Source: Aptenodytes patagonicus | Taxonomy: Eukaryota; Chordata; Aves; Sphenisciformes; Spheniscidae | NCBI RefSeq assembly: GCF_965638725.1 | Contig: NC_134951.1 | Span: forward strand, 7,215,618-7,279,617 | Direction: 5' to 3' | DNA length: 64,000 bases | Shown here: positions 61,465 through 64,000 of the stretch, piece after piece | Layout: each line of letters begins with the position of its first letter | Position numbering within the stretch: the first letter of the stretch is position 1 | Program-made: the position numbers and the translations under genes | Notes under the pieces: model-generated | Seen by the model: the letters and a program-made list of their open reading frames with translations, nothing else | What the model was told of the DNA's origin: nothing | The model's database searches: none

Positions 61465-63641
61465 AACCAAGTGACATGTTCACCCCATGAAGCTGAACGA
61501 GTACCTGTGTACACGAACATTCCCATGAAAATGTGTTTTCATGGGAACATGGACACAAGCAAAGCATTGAGTGTTTCTTCTGTGTAACTGAGCAAATGCC
61601 CGTCACTACCATACTTCCCCATCAAGGAATAGTTCTTGTTGGTAGACCGTTATTGTCAGCTTGGCTTCTTATAGCTGTACTTTCTTTACTTAAATAGGAA
61701 TTTGCCTCTTGACTGGCGTTCCTTACTGAACGTGTGTGCACCAACTTGCGTATCTAGCTGTTGGTGGGTGGTTCTTGAACAAAAGTTTCTTGTGAGTTGC
61801 TGTATAGGCTACTGTGTTGCACAGTACTGCTTTCTGATGTACGCTTTTTGAAAAGTTGCATTAAGTGGTTTTTCTTTTTTCTCCAAGAAAAGTTGAGGGT
61901 ATCTTCTTTTTTTGTGAGGGGAGGAGTTTTTTTCTCTGTAGGGGAACATAGTTGTTTTGGGTTGAAGTCTTGCATTTGGTGCTGTTATAAATCAATGGAA
62001 GAAGCTGGAATAAAGCTTTGGCTGGCATATACTGATCAGTGTTTTGTTAATGACTTGTGTTCTTTCCCTGTGCGTAAGCCCAAATGCTGTGTGCATACCG
62101 AGTATCTTTCTTCAGCTGTACTACTGCAGTTAGATGTAGCTATGCACATTCTGCAGTTACTCATTCTGTTTTGACCCTAAACAGCTCTCTAGAGCACTGC
62201 GAGCTATGGTGACTGCTTTGAAACATCAGAGTCATGTACAAAATAGAACTTTTATTTATGACATGGCCTTAATTGCACTAAGGAAAGACGAAGCTTTTCC
62301 TGTAACTATGAAGCAGACCTAGTAGAATGGTTTTGCTGCTGCATGTGTCCGGTGTGGTAAGGACTTCTCCTTAAAAAAGATGCAGCTTATCTCACCTTTT
62401 ATTTTCCACCTCGTGTTGAAAAGGGGTTTCTATTTTCCAGTCCTGTTCCATGCTCCTGTATAGCATAGGTTCTTCCTCCTCTTCAGAGGCTATGGATTTT
62501 TCATGCTGCCATAATGTTTTAGGAACCCAAGATCTCTGACAATGTAATAGTCTGGCTGAGTATCACAGTAGACCTCAAGTGTTAGTGCTCACTTGGTAAC
62601 AGAAACACTTGTATTGTCTCTATTAAGGGAATCAACATGCATGATGGTAGGCTGGAGAGAATTTAATTAAATTCTGAAAAACAAGTCTTAGATGTTGTTG
62701 CAATCTCATGTTAAGATCACAGATTATATAAATGTTTAATTACACTGTTAACTGCTTTGCTTGTTCTGCTTGCTTCAGTTGTTTTGTTTGTAACCTAATT
62801 TGAAACAAATAGGCTACAGTTAGAAGTAGTCCCCCTTTTGCAAGACTTATTCATTTAGAAGTCAGCCTTCCATGTGGCAACTTCAAAGAGTTTTGTTCTA
62901 AAAATCAGAGCCTTCTTTGGCCAACCACATAGTCAGCGGCTTCTACTGACAGACACAGACAGCAGTGCTAGTACCTGGACAAAGACGAGTGTCTGGAGAG
63001 TGTTACAACCATGAGAGACATCAAGATGATCAAGCAATGCTTACATGCCCCTTTTTAAAGGGAGTGGTAGAAGTGACATATCTCTTCTGTAATTTCACCT
63101 ACAACAGTGGTAATACAGAGATTAACAAGAGAGGCACTGCTTGGAGCTTTGCCTAAGGGGAATTACAGTTGCTACAACAAGAGTGACCATTTCAGCAGCT
63201 TTTGGAATGAAAACATCCTCTGAATATGGCAGTAAATACAGATCTTAAATGTAAGTGGATTAAGTTCATATGAGAAGTCCTGTGTCTGAACAAACACCTT
63301 TCTCTGCTGTTACCTTAAACTATTTCCTGTAGCTTTTACTGTGATTCTTATTAAAATAAGACAGTTTTGAAGACCTTCCACTAGCACCCCTCTAACTAGA
63401 AGGAGCAAAAAACCTGCTCCAACTCTCAACTGTTGTCAGAGCATAGCTGAAATACTAAGTAGTTTAATAACAAATTGAAGATTTTTTTTTTCTTACACTG
63501 CAGAAAAGGCTTGCTGGATGCAAACTGACTTCAAGCTTGGTAAGCAGAACTTTAGTTGAATTCCTTGGAGCTTAATCTCTCTCTCTGCAAACTTGATTCT
63601 AAGTCAAAATTAGAAAAAGCCTTTAAATGACCATCATGCGA
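61465..63641. other. TDRD6 3' UTR and TDRD6-PLA2G7 intergenic DNA
   Basis: The first AATAAA after the TDRD6 stop is at 62009-62014, so about 61465-62030 is probably 3' UTR. The rest is gene-free AT-rich DNA between two convergent genes. No repeat or RNA gene was recognised. Confidence 0.45.
62009..62014 (+). terminator. TDRD6: Candidate poly(A) signal of TDRD6
   Basis: The first AATAAA downstream of the TDRD6 stop codon, about 545 bases away. It was chosen by position only. Confidence 0.4.
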
Positions 63642-63651
63642 TTTATTTATT
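63642..63651 (-). terminator. PLA2G7: Candidate poly(A) signals of PLA2G7
   Basis: Two overlapping AATAAA signals on the minus strand, about 250 bases after the PLA2G7 stop codon. They are the first such signals downstream of it. Confidence 0.4.
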
Positions 63652-63898
63652 TTTTTTTTTCCCCCAACTGCCTATAAAGCAGAAGTTACCCTGTTGCAGT
63701 ATTTCAGAGAATCCCACTACCTCATTTGAACTAAAACCTCTCTACAGTTTCATGATAATGTAACCTCATCCCTTATCTTTTTTTTGTGCCATAGCCCAAA
63801 AGCTGTGTAGGTCACCAGTGCTATCACAGGTCTGAGCAATGTCTGGCCAACACTAGTGTCCTGATGTCCGTGGCATTTTCAGTATTTCTTTGTATTCC

Positions 63899-64000
63899 TT
63901 ATTCCGGTTCAGCTGGAGATAAGTCAATATTGGTACCAGGAATAACATTGGGTCCTATGCCATCCACAAGAGAATCCCACTTATCGAAATCTTTCTTAAG
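63899..64000 (-). CDS. PLA2G7: PLA2G7, C-terminal end of the last exon (partial at window edge)
   Basis: The last 33 codons and stop of the lipoprotein-associated phospholipase A2 (secreted platelet-activating-factor acetylhydrolase). The minus-strand reading is LKKDFDKWDSLVDGIGPNV followed by IPGTNIDLSPAEPE and TAA. This matches the human C-terminus, which has DLDQWDCLIEGDDENLIPGT and then NINTTN. The catalytic region lies beyond the window. The gene is convergent with TDRD6, as in other vertebrates. No acceptor site is reached, so the exon continues past 64000. Confidence 0.88.
   Translation of the reverse strand, partial: LKKDFDKWDSLVDGIGPNVIPGTNIDLSPAEPE

Noticed and set aside
1-64000. 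CRISPR arrays, rRNA, tRNA and bacterial-type operon signals
   Set aside because: None seen. The window is vertebrate nuclear DNA with spliced genes and interspersed repeats.

Overview
This is a bird nuclear genome window. It carries many CR1 LINE fragments in the two usual avian flavours, one avian ERVL-type solo LTR, and intron-rich vertebrate genes. The gene order is the one known at human 6p12.3 (CYP39A1, SLC25A27, TDRD6, PLA2G7), with the same relative orientations. I cannot tell the species or order.

Layout. 1-4.7 kb: intergenic DNA with a CA-rich stretch and a CR1 copy. 4.77-31.46 kb, minus strand: complete CYP39A1, 12 coding exons that I assembled by eye into a 466-residue cytochrome P450. 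Its introns hold several CR1 copies and one solo LTR. 31.5-36.6 kb: the gap between the divergent genes CYP39A1 and SLC25A27. It holds CR1 sequence, including one CR1 tail inserted inside another, and a decayed second copy of CYP39A1 exon 10 with its intron flanks. 36.63-47.47 kb, plus strand: complete SLC25A27 (UCP4), 9 coding exons, 322 residues. 49.6-50.8 kb: a GC-rich island that serves as the TDRD6 promoter. 50.52-61.46 kb, plus strand: TDRD6, with one 6.67 kb coding exon followed by four small ones, 2333 residues. 63.90-64.00 kb, minus strand: the last coding part of PLA2G7, cut by the window edge.

These genes are not an operon and share no single pathway. CYP39A1 7-alpha-hydroxylates 24-hydroxycholesterol in the endoplasmic reticulum. 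SLC25A27 is an inner-mitochondrial-membrane carrier. TDRD6 is a germ-granule scaffold of the piRNA pathway. PLA2G7 is a secreted PAF acetylhydrolase. The points most worth a second look are the CYP39A1 exon-10 ghost, an expanded acidic repeat of about 19 residues near the TDRD6 C-terminus, a MYB/E-box pair just upstream of the TDRD6 start, and a pair of near-identical CR1 copies that bracket CYP39A1 exons 8-11. I saw no new multi-gene system.
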